Below are positions 52,795-63,066 of a stretch of DNA of 64,000 nt, piece after piece. The stretch's first letter is position 1. Each line of letters begins with the position of its first letter. The translations under genes and the position numbers were made by a program. The stretch is from Marinomonas gallaica (GTDB lineage Bacteria; Pseudomonadota; Gammaproteobacteria; Pseudomonadales; Marinomonadaceae), in the NCBI RefSeq assembly GCF_001639745.1, contig NZ_LTAX01000001.1, positions 248,001 to 312,000 on the forward strand, read 5' to 3'. A model generated the notes under the pieces. That model did not search any database. It had not been told where the DNA came from and was given only the letters and a program-made list of their open reading frames with translations.

Positions 52795-53415
52795 TTATGA
52801 GTCTCTTTTTTTAAATAGTAACCAGCTTGGGTAATACAAGCCTTTATGGATTGCGAGGATTCTAAGTATAAAGATCAAAAAGGCCGCGTAAATCGAGTTA
52901 TATTCATGCCAAGGCAGATTTTGTTCCAATAACACCATCAGCATCGCGCCTAAAAATGCGGGGGTTGCATAAAACTCTTTACCTAATACCAACGGCGCAC
53001 GGTCGCTTAACAAGTCACGAATGATACCGCCTGCAACCCCCGTAATAACCCCCATGGTGATGGCTATAATCGGAGAGAAGCCAAGCGTTAATACGCGCTC
53101 TGTTGCCACGACGGTAAACAATGCCAAACCAAATGAATCCGCATAATGGAACACTTGTTGACGGTGTTCGATAACACGCACACCAAAAAAAGCAAACACA
53201 GATGACACAATCGCGATCCAAAGATAAGACGTATCTTCGACCCAATACACCGCATCCATTCGTAGCACGACATCTCGAATCGTGCCGCCTCCTAACGAGG
53301 CGACCATCCCCAACAGTACAATGCTGAAAATGTCCATATTACGACGCCCAGCAGAAATCACGCCGGTAATTGCAAAGGCCGCAATACCGAACATGCCTAA
53401 TACATAAAGCAGCAT
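52795..53415 (-). CDS. TRIC/YicG-family (UPF0126) membrane protein inside the cob operon
   Basis: About 206 residues, seven hydrophobic segments, two repeats each with a Gly-rich core: ITGVISAGRRNMDIFSIVLLG...GGGTIRDVVL and VVATERVLTLGFSPI...GVAGGIIRDLLSD. This is the bacterial TRIC/UPF0126 family (monovalent cation or small-solute channel). ATG 53415 has GAGGAG upstream; starting at 53451 would overlap cobC. Gaps of 13 bp to cobC and 1 bp to cobO place it firmly inside the cobalamin operon, an unexpected location. Confidence 0.9.
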   Translation of the reverse strand: MLLYVLGMFGIAAFAITGVISAGRRNMDIFSIVLLGMVASLGGGTIRDVVLRMDAVYWVEDTSYLWIAIVSSVFAFFGVRVIEHRQQVFHYADSFGLALFTVVATERVLTLGFSPIIAITMGVITGVAGGIIRDLLSDRAPLVLGKEFYATPAFLGAMLMVLLEQNLPWHEYNSIYAAFLIFILRILAIHKGLYYPSWLLFKKRDS

Positions 53416-53428
53416 CTTGTCTCCTCGC

Positions 53429-54010
53429 TTACGCGGTCCAGTCGCCGGCACCTAATCGGTTAAGCAAAGCAAAGCTTTCTCCAACATCAAGTTCAGTGAT
53501 ACTGGAGTAAGTCGGATTAAAGCGGAAACACTGCTCTAGAGGAAACTCACACAACGCCACCAACAACACCTTAATCACACCAGAATGGGTCACCAATACC
53601 GTATCTTGGTCAGCCTTTCGTATGCTTTCAAACCAAGCCATTAACCGTGACAATAGGTCATTTAAGGATTCCCCTTGATAAGGCGAAGAATGCATCAGAT
53701 CGGTGCGCCAAGCATCGATTTCAGACTTAGGAATGTCATTCCACAAACGATTTTCCCAATCACCAAAATCCACTTCTTTTAACGCCTCAACAGGTTTCGA
53801 AGCTGAGTTCAGTTGTTCGGCTAACAGACGTGTTCGTGTTAACGGGCTATGATAAAACTGCCATGCTTTGTCTGGATAATAACGTGCCAGCCAATCGTCA
53901 ATTGCTTGAGCATCACTCTGCCACGTCGCAACCAGCGGTACATCCGTTTGCCCATAACACAACCCTTTCGCAACATCTGGCTCTGGATGTCGAATCAACA
54001 ACAGCTTCAT
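53429..54010 (-). CDS. cobC: alpha-ribazole phosphatase (histidine phosphatase family)
   Basis: 193 residues. LLLIRHPEPDVAKGLCYGQTDVPL carries the phosphohistidine (RHP in place of RHG), followed by HSPLTRTRLLAEQL, EVDFGDWENRLW and VLVTHSGVIKVLL with the second catalytic His. In cobalamin assembly CobC dephosphorylates alpha-ribazole-5'-phosphate or the 5'-phosphate of the nucleotide loop. The start shares one base with the cobS stop (TAATG), indicating coupling. Confidence 0.9.
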   Translation of the reverse strand: MKLLLIRHPEPDVAKGLCYGQTDVPLVATWQSDAQAIDDWLARYYPDKAWQFYHSPLTRTRLLAEQLNSASKPVEALKEVDFGDWENRLWNDIPKSEIDAWRTDLMHSSPYQGESLNDLLSRLMAWFESIRKADQDTVLVTHSGVIKVLLVALCEFPLEQCFRFNPTYSSITELDVGESFALLNRLGAGDWTA

Positions 54011-54783
54011 TACGCTTGCCCCCCTAATAATGTAAACAATAACAACAGTTCTGCGATTTGCTCACTCGCACCTAACGTGTCGCCGTTATACCCTTGTATG
54101 CGTCGGCGCAAATACACTAAGCACGCAATGAAACACAGGACCAATGTAAACAGCATCGATACAAACATTGCTCCACCCACCATCAGGGCAACACACAGCA
54201 TCGATAACACCACCCATAGAACACCACGTACAGTAAAAGGTGAGATCATTGCCCGAGCTTTACTATCACCTTGATTGACATAATTAAGACTCGCCATAAT
54301 CGCCAAAGGTAGCCAGCGAGCACCAACATGAACACTGATCCACCCCATCAACACAGCTCCTATATCGGCGTGCCAATTGGCTTGGGTCAACCACTGACTC
54401 AGCAGCCACCACTTCAAAGCAAAACTAAACAGTCCAGCTAAGACGCCATAACTGCCCACGCGAGAATCCTTCATAATGGATAAGCGCTGCTCAGGCGTCC
54501 AACCGCCGACTAAGCCATCGCAGGCATCCATTAAGCCATCCTCATGGAAAGCCCCTGTCAGCAACACCGCTGACAGCATCATTACAATGGCCTGAAACGC
54601 AGCAGACCAGTCTGACATCAGCAATGGCCAAGCACTGATCAGTGCGACAACAACACCGACCCATGGTAAAAAGCACACGCTAGGCGTGTGCTTTTTTGGG
54701 GAGCCCCACTCAATGTTTAGCGGGATTCGTGTGTAGGTAGCAAGGCTTCTTAAAAAGCCCTGCCAATCCTGATCAAGTCGCAT
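54010..54783 (-). CDS. cobS: adenosylcobinamide-GDP ribazoletransferase
   Basis: 257 residues, polytopic membrane enzyme joining adenosylcobinamide-GDP to alpha-ribazole(-phosphate), the last assembly step. N-terminal RSLATYTRIPLNIEW, FLPWVGVVVALISAWPLL and the conserved GAFHEDGLMDACDGLVGGWTPEQRLSIMKDSRVGSYG are diagnostic. It overlaps cobT by 11 bp and cobC by one base. No cobU/cobP (kinase/guanylyltransferase) is found here; it must lie elsewhere. Confidence 0.96.
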   Translation of the reverse strand: MRLDQDWQGFLRSLATYTRIPLNIEWGSPKKHTPSVCFLPWVGVVVALISAWPLLMSDWSAAFQAIVMMLSAVLLTGAFHEDGLMDACDGLVGGWTPEQRLSIMKDSRVGSYGVLAGLFSFALKWWLLSQWLTQANWHADIGAVLMGWISVHVGARWLPLAIMASLNYVNQGDSKARAMISPFTVRGVLWVVLSMLCVALMVGGAMFVSMLFTLVLCFIACLVYLRRRIQGYNGDTLGASEQIAELLLLFTLLGGQA

Positions 54784-55849
54784 TGCTCACTCCTGCCGAC
54801 TCAAAACTCGCCATCTCATTAAAAAATGCTACCGCACTTTGAATAATCGGATAACTCAGAATCGCACCCGATCCTTCGCCCAAACGTAGATCCAATTTCA
54901 GAATAGGCTCTGCATTGAAATACTCGAGCAGCGCTTGATGGGCTTGCTCATTCGACTGGTGAGCAAAAATAGCGTAATCCACCACATGGCTCTGCAGCTT
55001 ACTGGCAAAGAGCAACGCTACTGTACAAATAAAGCCATCTACCACAAACGGTTTGCCTAACTCAGCGCAACGTAGCATCGCACCTGACATCGCCAGTATC
55101 TCTAAACCGCCCACTTGCGTCGCTACTTCCCAAGGCGCCCACTCGCCGATTGGCTTATTCAATTCCGCCTCAGCACGCTGCAATGAAGCCGCAATGATAT
55201 CCGCTTTTCGCGAAACACCTTGTTCGTCTAAGCCTGTGCCTCGACCTGCTGTTTGCTCAGGAGCTTGGCCGGTCATCGCACTCAACATGCACGACGACAC
55301 ACCAGTATTACCAATGCCCATCTCACCAAATAATAAGATGTCGACCCCTGATTTCTCTGCACTCTCAACTTCCTTTGTGCCTGCTTCGAGCGCTTGATTC
55401 ACTTGTTCAAGCGTCAGTGCCGGAGCCATAGAAAAGTCTTGGCTTGCGTAGGCCACCTTACGTTTTGACAGTAGCGGATGATCCGGTAGATCGACTTTAA
55501 CCCCTACGTCCACGACTTTTAGGGCCACACTATGCTGACGACAAAAAACACTGACGGCGGCACCACCGGCCAAAAAATTCGTCACCATCTGTGGCGTCAC
55601 TTCTTGGGGGAAAGCACTAATACCTTGATCCACTGCGCCATGATCGGCCGCAAAGACCAGCATCTGCGCACGTTGCAACGACGGCACCAAGGTGCGTTGA
55701 ATACGCGCAACTTGAAATGCAATCGATTCTAACCCACCAAGCGAACCTGGTGGTTTCGTTTTAAAATCAATTTTATGTTGAATATCGTTGTCTAACTCAC
55801 CACTTAGCGCAGTGACTTCAAAGCTTTTTAACACAACCGTTTCACTCAC
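54773..55849 (-). CDS. cobT: nicotinate-nucleotide-dimethylbenzimidazole phosphoribosyltransferase
   Basis: 358 residues. Activates dimethylbenzimidazole to alpha-ribazole-5'-phosphate. Key segments: KTKPPGSLGGLESIAFQVARIQ, VFAADHGAVDQGISAFPQEVT, LLFGEMGIGNTGVSSCMLS and RLGEGSGAILSYPIIQSA with the catalytic Glu. It probably starts the cob unit, though rlmB is only 20 bp upstream, so read-through from rlmB is possible. Its substrate base can be supplied by BluB (42540). Confidence 0.96.
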   Translation of the reverse strand: MSETVVLKSFEVTALSGELDNDIQHKIDFKTKPPGSLGGLESIAFQVARIQRTLVPSLQRAQMLVFAADHGAVDQGISAFPQEVTPQMVTNFLAGGAAVSVFCRQHSVALKVVDVGVKVDLPDHPLLSKRKVAYASQDFSMAPALTLEQVNQALEAGTKEVESAEKSGVDILLFGEMGIGNTGVSSCMLSAMTGQAPEQTAGRGTGLDEQGVSRKADIIAASLQRAEAELNKPIGEWAPWEVATQVGGLEILAMSGAMLRCAELGKPFVVDGFICTVALLFASKLQSHVVDYAIFAHQSNEQAHQALLEYFNAEPILKLDLRLGEGSGAILSYPIIQSAVAFFNEMASFESAGVSNAT

Positions 55850-55869
55850 CTAATAACCATCAACGTAGG

Positions 55870-56634
55870 TTATACACCTGCTTTCACAGCACGTTGACGT
55901 ACAACTTCATACAAACAAACGCCCGTTGCCACGGAAACGTTCAAACTGGTGACAACACCCGCCATTGGCAGTTTGATCAGGTAATCACATTGTTCGCGTG
56001 TTAAACGACGCATGCCGTCACCTTCCGCGCCCATAACAATGGCTGTTGGAATGGTTAAGTCTTGCTGATAAAGCGTTTGAGTTGCTTCGCCTGCGGTGCC
56101 AAAGATCCAAACACCCAGATCCTGAAGTTTCTTCATCGCACGCGCCAAGTTTGTCACCGAATACACAGGCATACTTTCTGCCGCGCCACAGGCTACTTTG
56201 CTCACCGTTGCGTTTAACGTCGCTGATTTATCTTTTGGAATGACAAGTGCGTGCGCGCCAGCTGCATCGGCACTTCGTAAACAAGCGCCTAAGTTATGCG
56301 GGTCTGTGACACCATCAAGGATAATGATCAGTGGTGTTTCCTCGAGGTTTTTCACCATACGCTCGAGATCTTTCTCATCACCCATTTTAGTCACTTCAGC
56401 GTAGGCAACCACACCTTGATGAACCACACGATCTTTACTGCTGGTAAACAGCTGATCAAGGTCGCGGCGTGGCACTTGCTGAATGCGAATTTTTTGTTCC
56501 TGACACAACTTAATAATACGCTGCATCTTCTTGTCGTCTCGCCCCTCTTGAAGGCGAACTTCTTTCACTTTACCGTCTTGGCCTAGCGCGTTTTCTACGG
56601 CATGAAGGCCGTATACCCAATCTAAATCTGCCAT
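55870..56634 (-). CDS. rlmB: 23S rRNA (guanosine2251-2'-O)-methyltransferase
   Basis: 254 residues, SpoU/TrmH superfamily. N-terminal substrate-binding domain (WVYGLHAVENALGQDGKVKEVRLQEGRDDKKMQRII), then the trefoil-knot motifs LDGVTDPHNLGACLRSADAAG, IVMGAEGDGMRRL and LPMAGVVTSLNVSVATGVCLYE. Located 31 bp downstream of rnr, the arrangement also seen in enterobacteria (rnr-rlmB). Confidence 0.96.
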   Translation of the reverse strand: MADLDWVYGLHAVENALGQDGKVKEVRLQEGRDDKKMQRIIKLCQEQKIRIQQVPRRDLDQLFTSSKDRVVHQGVVAYAEVTKMGDEKDLERMVKNLEETPLIIILDGVTDPHNLGACLRSADAAGAHALVIPKDKSATLNATVSKVACGAAESMPVYSVTNLARAMKKLQDLGVWIFGTAGEATQTLYQQDLTIPTAIVMGAEGDGMRRLTREQCDYLIKLPMAGVVTSLNVSVATGVCLYEVVRQRAVKAGV

Positions 56635-56665
56635 TTGGCTGTACTACTCTTTTCAGAAATTGTGG

Positions 56666-59260
56666 TTAATCTTTAGCACGCGCTTTGGCATTGCTTTTCT
56701 TTTTCACCTTGGTCTTAAGCTTCTTGGCTTTGTTACCAATGGCTTTCTTTGCTTTTTTCAAAGGTGATTTTTTATCCGTTTCAGCGGCAGGCTTTTTACT
56801 TTTGGGCTTTTTGCCTTTGCTTGAATCCTTTTTCTTATTGGACTTTTGCTTGGGCTTATTGCTCCATTCCTCTTCAGCTGGCGCTTTTTGGCCTGCACGA
56901 TCACCCGTTGCTTCGGACTTCGAACGTCCACCAAGCTCGATTGGAGGCAGTTGAGCCAACTGCATTTCAAGTTCGGTCAGCTCATTACGATCCATACGAG
57001 GCCTAGACTTAGGTTTTGGCTTCGCACGGTTATTAACCATTTTTAGGTCAATCTTGCGCTGTTCTAAGTTAACACTCGCAACTGTGACACGAACCTGTTC
57101 ACCCAAACGATAAACTTTGCCCGTACGTTCGCCGATCATCGCTTGATGCTCAGGGTCATGCACAAAGTAGTCATCGCCTAAGCCTGATACGTGAACCAAG
57201 CCATCGACATACAAACCACCGAGCTCCACAAACAAACCAAATGGTGTTACAGCTGTTACGATGCCATCAAATTCTTGATCAAGATGCTGCTCGACATATT
57301 GGCATTTCAACCAAGACTCTACATCACGAGTGGCTTCATCAGCACGACGTTCAGTAACCGAACAGTTTTCACCAAACTGATCCATTTCTGCATCATCGTA
57401 ATCGTAAATTTTGTTGGCTTTTATCGTCGGGCTACCCGGTACTTTATAAGCTTGACGCATTTGTGGCGCGCCTTCACCGCGGATCAAATAACGAATAGCA
57501 CGATGTACCAATAAATCTGGGTAACGACGAATAGGCGAAGTAAAATGCGTGTAGGCGTCGTAAGCTAAGCCAAAGTGGCCAACGTTATCAGGCTGATACA
57601 CCGCCTGAGACATAGAGCGCAATAGCATTGTTTGAATACTGCGTGCATCCGCACGATCACGGATTTTCTCAGCAAGGTCTGCGTAATCTTGTGGTGTTGG
57701 TTTAATGCCGCCACCCATTTCTAACCCAAGTACTGATAAGTAAGTGCGCAGAGTAATCAACTTCTCTTCACGCGGGCCTTCATGGATACGGAATAACGCC
57801 GAAATATTCGCTTTAAGCAACAACTCAGCAGACGCCACGTTAGCCGTTAACATGCACTCTTCTATCAGTTTGTGCGCATCATTTCGCTCAATGGGCACGA
57901 TTTGATCGATCTTCGAATTCTCGTCAAACACCATACGTGTTTCGACAGTATCAAAGTCCATGGCGCCACGAATTTCACGTGCTTCACGCAATACTTTATA
58001 AAGACTGTACAGCTCATCGATGTGCGTGATGATATTTTGGTAACGCTCGCGCAGCTCAACGCCCTGTTCATCTGGCTCAGGTGCAATCATTTTTGCAACT
58101 TTTGAATACGTCAGACGAGCATGAGAATTGATAATGCCTTCGTAAAATTTATAGCCACGCATTTTGCCACGGCTGGTCAACGAAATTTCTGCCACCATCG
58201 CCAATCGATCAACATTTGGATTCAAAGAACACAAACCGTTCGACAGCACTTCCGGCAACATTGGGACTACTCGCCCAGGGAAATACACTGAGTTACCACG
58301 TAGAATGGCTTCCTCATCTAAAGGAGAGCCTTTTTTCACATAATTCGAAACATCGGCAATGGCAACGTACAGTTTCCATCCGCCAGCGGTTTTTTCACAA
58401 TATACCGCGTCATCAAAATCACGTGCATCTTCGCCATCGATGGTTACAAATGGCGTTTGGCGCAAATCCACACGGTGTAGTTTATCTTCTTCGGCCACTT
58501 CCGTAGTGAAGTGACGAACTTGTTTTTCAACCTCTTTCGGCCACTCGTTAGGGATATCGTAATTATGAATCGCAACATCGATTTCAAGACCTGGCGCCAT
58601 AAAGTCACCAAGGATCTTTTTCACGATGCCTTTCGCTGGCGTACGACGGTCTGCGTAAGTCACAATCTCGACCAAAACGTATTGGCCATGATTCGGATTC
58701 AAACCTGATGACTGCTCGATCATTACGTCTTGCGAAATACGCGGGTTTTCAGGTGTTACAAAAGCCGACCCGCTCTCTTCATAGTAACGCCCCACCAAGC
58801 TGGTGTGCTTGCGCTGCTTGACTTCAACCACAACGCCGTCAAGTCGACCTTTAATGGTTTTACCGGATAATCGCGCTACCACGTAATCACCGTCCATCAC
58901 CGACTGCATCTGGCGCGGCGATAAGAAAACGTCATCGGCATCAGAGCGAAGCAAGAAGCCATGGCCATCTTTTTGACCTTGGACATAACCTTCAATCAGC
59001 TCGCTATCCAACACAGGTGCATAGGCATCGTCTGCGTTACTGACCAACTGATGGTCACGACACATGGCAATCAAACGTCGACGAGCGGCTTCAATGGAAT
59101 CTTCGTCTTTTAAATTAAATGCTTCGCACAGTTCAGGGTGAGTAACAGGATGACCCACCGAGGCAATGTGCTCTAGAATGTATTCGCGACTTGGAATGGG
59201 ATTATCGTATTTTGATGCTTCCCGATCTCGAAATGGGTCATGAATGCTTTTTTTACTCAA
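56666..59260 (-). CDS. rnr: ribonuclease R
   Basis: Processive 3'-5' exoribonuclease for structured RNA. N-terminal winged helix (PIPSREYILEHIASVGHPVTHPELCEAF), cold-shock domains, the RNB catalytic core with DGEDARDFDDAVYCEK, RNDAHKLIEECMLTAN and HFTSPIRRYPDLLVHRAI, an S1 domain (FDGIVTAVTPFGLFVELGGLYVDGLVHVS) and a ~90-residue Lys-rich tail. I prefer the TTG at 59260 (AGGA upstream), which gives an N-terminus (SIHDPFRDREASKY) matching E. coli RNase R; a GTG at 59299 would add 13 residues. Confidence 0.95.
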   Translation of the reverse strand: MSKKSIHDPFRDREASKYDNPIPSREYILEHIASVGHPVTHPELCEAFNLKDEDSIEAARRRLIAMCRDHQLVSNADDAYAPVLDSELIEGYVQGQKDGHGFLLRSDADDVFLSPRQMQSVMDGDYVVARLSGKTIKGRLDGVVVEVKQRKHTSLVGRYYEESGSAFVTPENPRISQDVMIEQSSGLNPNHGQYVLVEIVTYADRRTPAKGIVKKILGDFMAPGLEIDVAIHNYDIPNEWPKEVEKQVRHFTTEVAEEDKLHRVDLRQTPFVTIDGEDARDFDDAVYCEKTAGGWKLYVAIADVSNYVKKGSPLDEEAILRGNSVYFPGRVVPMLPEVLSNGLCSLNPNVDRLAMVAEISLTSRGKMRGYKFYEGIINSHARLTYSKVAKMIAPEPDEQGVELRERYQNIITHIDELYSLYKVLREAREIRGAMDFDTVETRMVFDENSKIDQIVPIERNDAHKLIEECMLTANVASAELLLKANISALFRIHEGPREEKLITLRTYLSVLGLEMGGGIKPTPQDYADLAEKIRDRADARSIQTMLLRSMSQAVYQPDNVGHFGLAYDAYTHFTSPIRRYPDLLVHRAIRYLIRGEGAPQMRQAYKVPGSPTIKANKIYDYDDAEMDQFGENCSVTERRADEATRDVESWLKCQYVEQHLDQEFDGIVTAVTPFGLFVELGGLYVDGLVHVSGLGDDYFVHDPEHQAMIGERTGKVYRLGEQVRVTVASVNLEQRKIDLKMVNNRAKPKPKSRPRMDRNELTELEMQLAQLPPIELGGRSKSEATGDRAGQKAPAEEEWSNKPKQKSNKKKDSSKGKKPKSKKPAAETDKKSPLKKAKKAIGNKAKKLKTKVKKKSNAKARAKD

Positions 59261-59486
59261 ACGGTACCGTCCTATAAGTAGAAGCTCGCCTTTGCGCACT
59301 TCTTTAAATGTGTGTTTATCTATGGGTTAAGTATAAGTTATTCTTAAACAATACTCTCTAGCTCACACTACAATCTTCATCATAGCTGCAAGTTACCTCG
59401 CTTAATCTTAGTAATTACACAACATATCTGTCGCTTCATGACTATTTTGGTAACAAACTTGAATTAGATTAACCTCTAAAAACCAT

Positions 59487-59506
59487 AAAAATGCGCTTAA
59501 AGCGCT
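59487..59506 (-). terminator. second terminator downstream of ppsR
   Basis: Read leftward, GCGC-TTTAA-GCGC then ATTTTT. It stands about 20 bp beyond the first hairpin, so the two act in tandem. Confidence 0.55.
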
Positions 59507-59517
59507 CGATATACGAT

Positions 59518-59538
59518 AAAAAATAGGCCATCTGGCCG
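59518..59538 (-). terminator. Rho-independent terminator of ppsR
   Basis: Read leftward, GGCC-AGAT-GGCC followed by TATTTTTT, about 40 bp after the ppsR stop. Confidence 0.65.
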
Positions 59539-59576
59539 ACATATCAACTTTTTAGATGGGTTTCTATGCTTTTCTC

Positions 59577-60380
59577 TTAACCTCGATTTCGGCTTAAATG
59601 CATCTCTGCCATGATTCTGGTGGAAATTTCCTCCACTGATAAAAACGTCGTATTCAAAAACGGTACACGTGCTTGACGATAAATCGCCTCAACTTCATCC
59701 AGTTCATAACGACATTGTCGCGAGGACGCATATTTACTCGCCGCCATGCGTCCCGTGCGAATTTCATGCAAGCGATCTGGATTAATCGTTAAACCAAACA
59801 ACTTGTGTTTGTGCGGCTTCAAGACTTTCGGCAACCCCACATTATCAAAATCGTCTTCCGTTAATGGGTAGTTTGCCGCTTTAATGCCATACTGCATCGC
59901 TAGATATAAACTGGTCGGCGTTTTACCTGAGCGAGACACGCCTAATAAAATAATTTCCGCTTCATCGTAGTTTTTGACAGAAGCCCCGTCATCATTAGCC
60001 AAAGCATAGTTAATCGCGTCTATCCTGCAATCATAAACCCCCGCCTTAATACCATGCGCTTTTTGCGCATTAGGCTGCGCAGGCACACCTAACGCTTTTT
60101 CTATAGGTGATAACAATTCACCAAACAAGTTATAGCAATGACTGTCACAGGATTCGATCACGGCACGAATCTTTGGATCCGAAATGGTAAAGAATACTAA
60201 CGTCTTTTCGCCTCGACCAGCCTCTTCTTGAAGCTGACGGCAAAAGCCATGCGCTTGATCCAAAGTACTGAGAAACGGCACACTTTCTTGCTTAACCGCC
60301 ACATCAAAAAATGACAGCATGGCCTGACCAAATACTTCCGCAGTGATCGCGGTACCATCTGAAACAAAATATACTTTCAC
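59577..60380 (-). CDS. ppsR: PEP synthase regulatory protein (bifunctional kinase/pyrophosphorylase)
   Basis: About 267 residues of the DUF299 family, which phosphorylates and dephosphorylates PpsA on a Thr near the catalytic His. VYFVSDGTAITAEVFGQAML opens the protein and the P-loop is LLGVSRSGKTPTSLYLAMQYG. GTG 60380 is preferred: GGAG lies seven bases before it and the usual (M)KVYFVSDG start follows; the frame runs 11 codons further upstream without family sequence. It is divergent from ppsA, its target, sharing a 186-bp control region. Confidence 0.95.
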   Translation of the reverse strand: MKVYFVSDGTAITAEVFGQAMLSFFDVAVKQESVPFLSTLDQAHGFCRQLQEEAGRGEKTLVFFTISDPKIRAVIESCDSHCYNLFGELLSPIEKALGVPAQPNAQKAHGIKAGVYDCRIDAINYALANDDGASVKNYDEAEIILLGVSRSGKTPTSLYLAMQYGIKAANYPLTEDDFDNVGLPKVLKPHKHKLFGLTINPDRLHEIRTGRMAASKYASSRQCRYELDEVEAIYRQARVPFLNTTFLSVEEISTRIMAEMHLSRNRG

Positions 60381-60566
60381 TGTAACACTCCATTTTTGTT
60401 GTAAAACAACCACATGAAAAAAACTGATTGAAATAAAACAACATCAAATAATCAATTTTATTCATCTACGTGTCTCTTTTTACAATGACTCTATTCGTTA
60501 TTGGTTGGCAAGCTAATGAACGACAACAAAAAATAATCATTTTCATAGAGCAAGCTGGAGTACAGT

Positions 60567-62963
60567 GTGAGCAATTTTATTAAGTGGTTTAGTGATCTTC
60601 GTCTTGAAGACGTAGGCGAAGTCGGTGGAAAGAACGCGTCTTTAGGCGAAATGATTTCCAACCTGTCTGATTTAGGTATTCAAGTACCCAACGGCTTTGC
60701 TACCACTGCTTATGCTTATCAAGCGTTTCTAGAGGAAAGCGGCCTAAATAAGCAAATTCACGATTTACTGGATTCTCTAAACGTTGATGATGTACAAGCG
60801 CTAGCGCAAGCAGGCAAATCGATCCGCACATGGATCGAAGAAGCGCCATTCTCTGACGAATTCAATCAAGAAATCGAACAAGCTTACTCTCAGCTTTCCA
60901 ATGACAACGAAGGCGCCTCGTTTGCAGTACGCTCTTCTGCGACCGCTGAAGATTTACCGGACGCCTCTTTTGCGGGTCAACAAGAGACGTTTCTAAACGT
61001 GCAAGGTTTAGACGCCGTCAAACTGACCATCAAACAAGTATTCGCCTCTCTATTCAATGACCGCGCCATCTCTTACCGTGTCCACCAAGGCTTCGAGCAT
61101 AAAGGTGTTGCCTTGTCAGCGGGCATTCAAAAAATGGTACGCAGTGACATTGGCGCATCAGGCGTATTGTTCACGCTGGACACAGAATCTGGTTTTGATG
61201 ACGTTGTGTTCATCACTGCGGCCTACGGTCTAGGCGAAATGGTGGTTCAAGGAACCGTTAACCCGGACGAATACCATGTACACAAAGCAACCTTAGATGC
61301 AGGTCGCCCTTCTGTGGTTCGTAAAACGCTGGGCAGCAAAGCTCAGAAAATGGAATACGCCGCAGCGGACAGTGACGAATTTGTTCAAATCGTTCCCGTC
61401 GCACTGGATCAGCAAAACAAATTTGCTCTAACAAACGAAGAAATCGAAGATCTGGCACGTCAGTCATTGATCATCGAAAAGCACTACCAGCGCCCAATGG
61501 ACGTTGAGTGGGCGAAAGACGGCATCGACGGCAAAATCTACATCGTACAAGCGCGCCCTGAAACGGTTCGCTCGCAATCCAATGCACAAAGCATGGAAAG
61601 CTACAATCTTAAAGACTCAGGCCCAGTCCTAACGACTGGCCGAGCCATCGGCCACAAGATTGGCTCAGGTTCTGTAAAAGTGCTTAGCTCCATCACTGAA
61701 ATGGACCGCATTCAAGAAGGTGACGTACTGGTAACAGACATTACCGATCCTGATTGGGAACCTATCATGAAGAAAGCCTCCGCTATCGTAACTAATCGTG
61801 GCGGTCGTACCTGTCACGCAGCGATCATCGCGCGTGAATTAGGCATTCCAGCGGTTGTGGGGACAGGTGATGCAACAGAGACACTTAAAAGCGGACAAGA
61901 TGTCACCGTTTCATGTGCACAAGGCGATATGGGCTTTGTTTACCAAGGTGAGCTGAAATTCGACGTTGTCACGTCTGAAGTGGGCAACATGCCTCAGCTT
62001 CCGGTAAAAGTGATGATGAACGTAGGCAACCCAAACCGCGCTTTTGACTTTGCTATGCTACCCAATGCAGGTGTGGGTCTAGCGCGTCTAGAGTTCATCA
62101 TCAACCGCATGATCGGTATTCACCCGAAAGCTCTGCTGAACTTCGACAAAATGGATGCCGGTCTTAAAGAAGAAATCAATCATCGTATCGCAGGCTACGC
62201 TGGTCCAGTTGAATTCTACGTTGAAAAGCTTGTAGAAGGTGTCTCGACACTGGCCTGTTCATTTGCAGACAAACCCGTGATCGTGCGTTTATCTGACTTT
62301 AAATCGAACGAATACCACAACATGGTCGGCGGTCCTCAGTTCGAACCAGATGAAGAAAACCCAATGCTGGGCTTCCGCGGTGCGGCGCGCTACATAGACG
62401 AGTCGTTCCGTGATTGCTTTGCTCTCGAATGTGAAGCCATGCGCCGCGTTCGCAACGAAATGGGCTTCACCAACGTACAAATCATGATTCCATTCGTGCG
62501 TACGCTTGAAGAAGCAGAACAAGTGATTGCTCTACTGGCGGAACATGGCCTAGTACGTGGCGAGAACGGTCTTAAAATTATTATGATGTGTGAGCTACCA
62601 TCAAACGCTCTACTGGCGGATGAGTTCTTAGAATTCTTTGATGGCTTCTCAATCGGCTCAAACGACTTAACACAGCTGACACTGGGCCTAGACCGTGACT
62701 CTGGTTTGATTGCAGACAAGTTTGATGAACGTAACCCTGCGGTTAAGAAACTGCTCAAAATGGCGATCGAAGCCTGTAAAGCAAAAGGAAAATACGTTGG
62801 TATTTGTGGCCAAGGCCCATCCGATCACGCAGATTTTGCCGACTGGTTGGTGGCACAAGGTATCGACAGCGTCTCTTTAAACCCTGACACAGTGGTTGAG
62901 ACATGGCTGCATCTTGATGAAGTCTTAAAAGCTAATGCTTCATTGAGTCAGAACGCTGTTTAA
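60567..62963 (+). CDS. ppsA: phosphoenolpyruvate synthase
   Basis: 798 residues. Makes PEP from pyruvate with ATP giving AMP and phosphate, for gluconeogenesis. N-terminal ATP-binding domain ([42 protein letters not shown]), swivelling domain with catalytic H417 in [24 protein letters not shown] (phosphorylated during catalysis; the PpsR target Thr precedes it), and a C-terminal PEP-binding barrel ([30 protein letters not shown]). GTG start with GGAG at good spacing. A strong terminator follows. Confidence 0.97.
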   Translation: MSNFIKWFSDLRLEDVGEVGGKNASLGEMISNLSDLGIQVPNGFATTAYAYQAFLEESGLNKQIHDLLDSLNVDDVQALAQAGKSIRTWIEEAPFSDEFNQEIEQAYSQLSNDNEGASFAVRSSATAEDLPDASFAGQQETFLNVQGLDAVKLTIKQVFASLFNDRAISYRVHQGFEHKGVALSAGIQKMVRSDIGASGVLFTLDTESGFDDVVFITAAYGLGEMVVQGTVNPDEYHVHKATLDAGRPSVVRKTLGSKAQKMEYAAADSDEFVQIVPVALDQQNKFALTNEEIEDLARQSLIIEKHYQRPMDVEWAKDGIDGKIYIVQARPETVRSQSNAQSMESYNLKDSGPVLTTGRAIGHKIGSGSVKVLSSITEMDRIQEGDVLVTDITDPDWEPIMKKASAIVTNRGGRTCHAAIIARELGIPAVVGTGDATETLKSGQDVTVSCAQGDMGFVYQGELKFDVVTSEVGNMPQLPVKVMMNVGNPNRAFDFAMLPNAGVGLARLEFIINRMIGIHPKALLNFDKMDAGLKEEINHRIAGYAGPVEFYVEKLVEGVSTLACSFADKPVIVRLSDFKSNEYHNMVGGPQFEPDEENPMLGFRGAARYIDESFRDCFALECEAMRRVRNEMGFTNVQIMIPFVRTLEEAEQVIALLAEHGLVRGENGLKIIMMCELPSNALLADEFLEFFDGFSIGSNDLTQLTLGLDRDSGLIADKFDERNPAVKKLLKMAIEACKAKGKYVGICGQGPSDHADFADWLVAQGIDSVSLNPDTVVETWLHLDEVLKANASLSQNAV

Positions 62964-62986
62964 TTAACAGCACTCTCTAAGTTCTT

Positions 62987-63013
62987 AGCCCCGCAACTGC
63001 GGGGCTTTTTTTT
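62987..63013 (+). terminator. Rho-independent terminator of ppsA
   Basis: AGCCCCGC / GCGGGGCT, an 8-bp G+C-rich stem with a four-base loop, followed by eight T residues. Confidence 0.95.
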
Positions 63014-63066
63014 GATCAAATGACACCCTATGGTTCTTATGTGTCCAATCCATCCTAGGTACAACG

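Noticed and set aside
53849-54274. 141-residue ORF on the + strand opposite cobC and cobS
   Set aside because: It is antisense to two well-supported genes that overlap by one base, with no ribosome site or domain pattern.
62390-62758. 122-residue ORF antisense to ppsA
   Set aside because: Ser/Arg-rich shadow of the strongly coding ppsA C-terminal domain.
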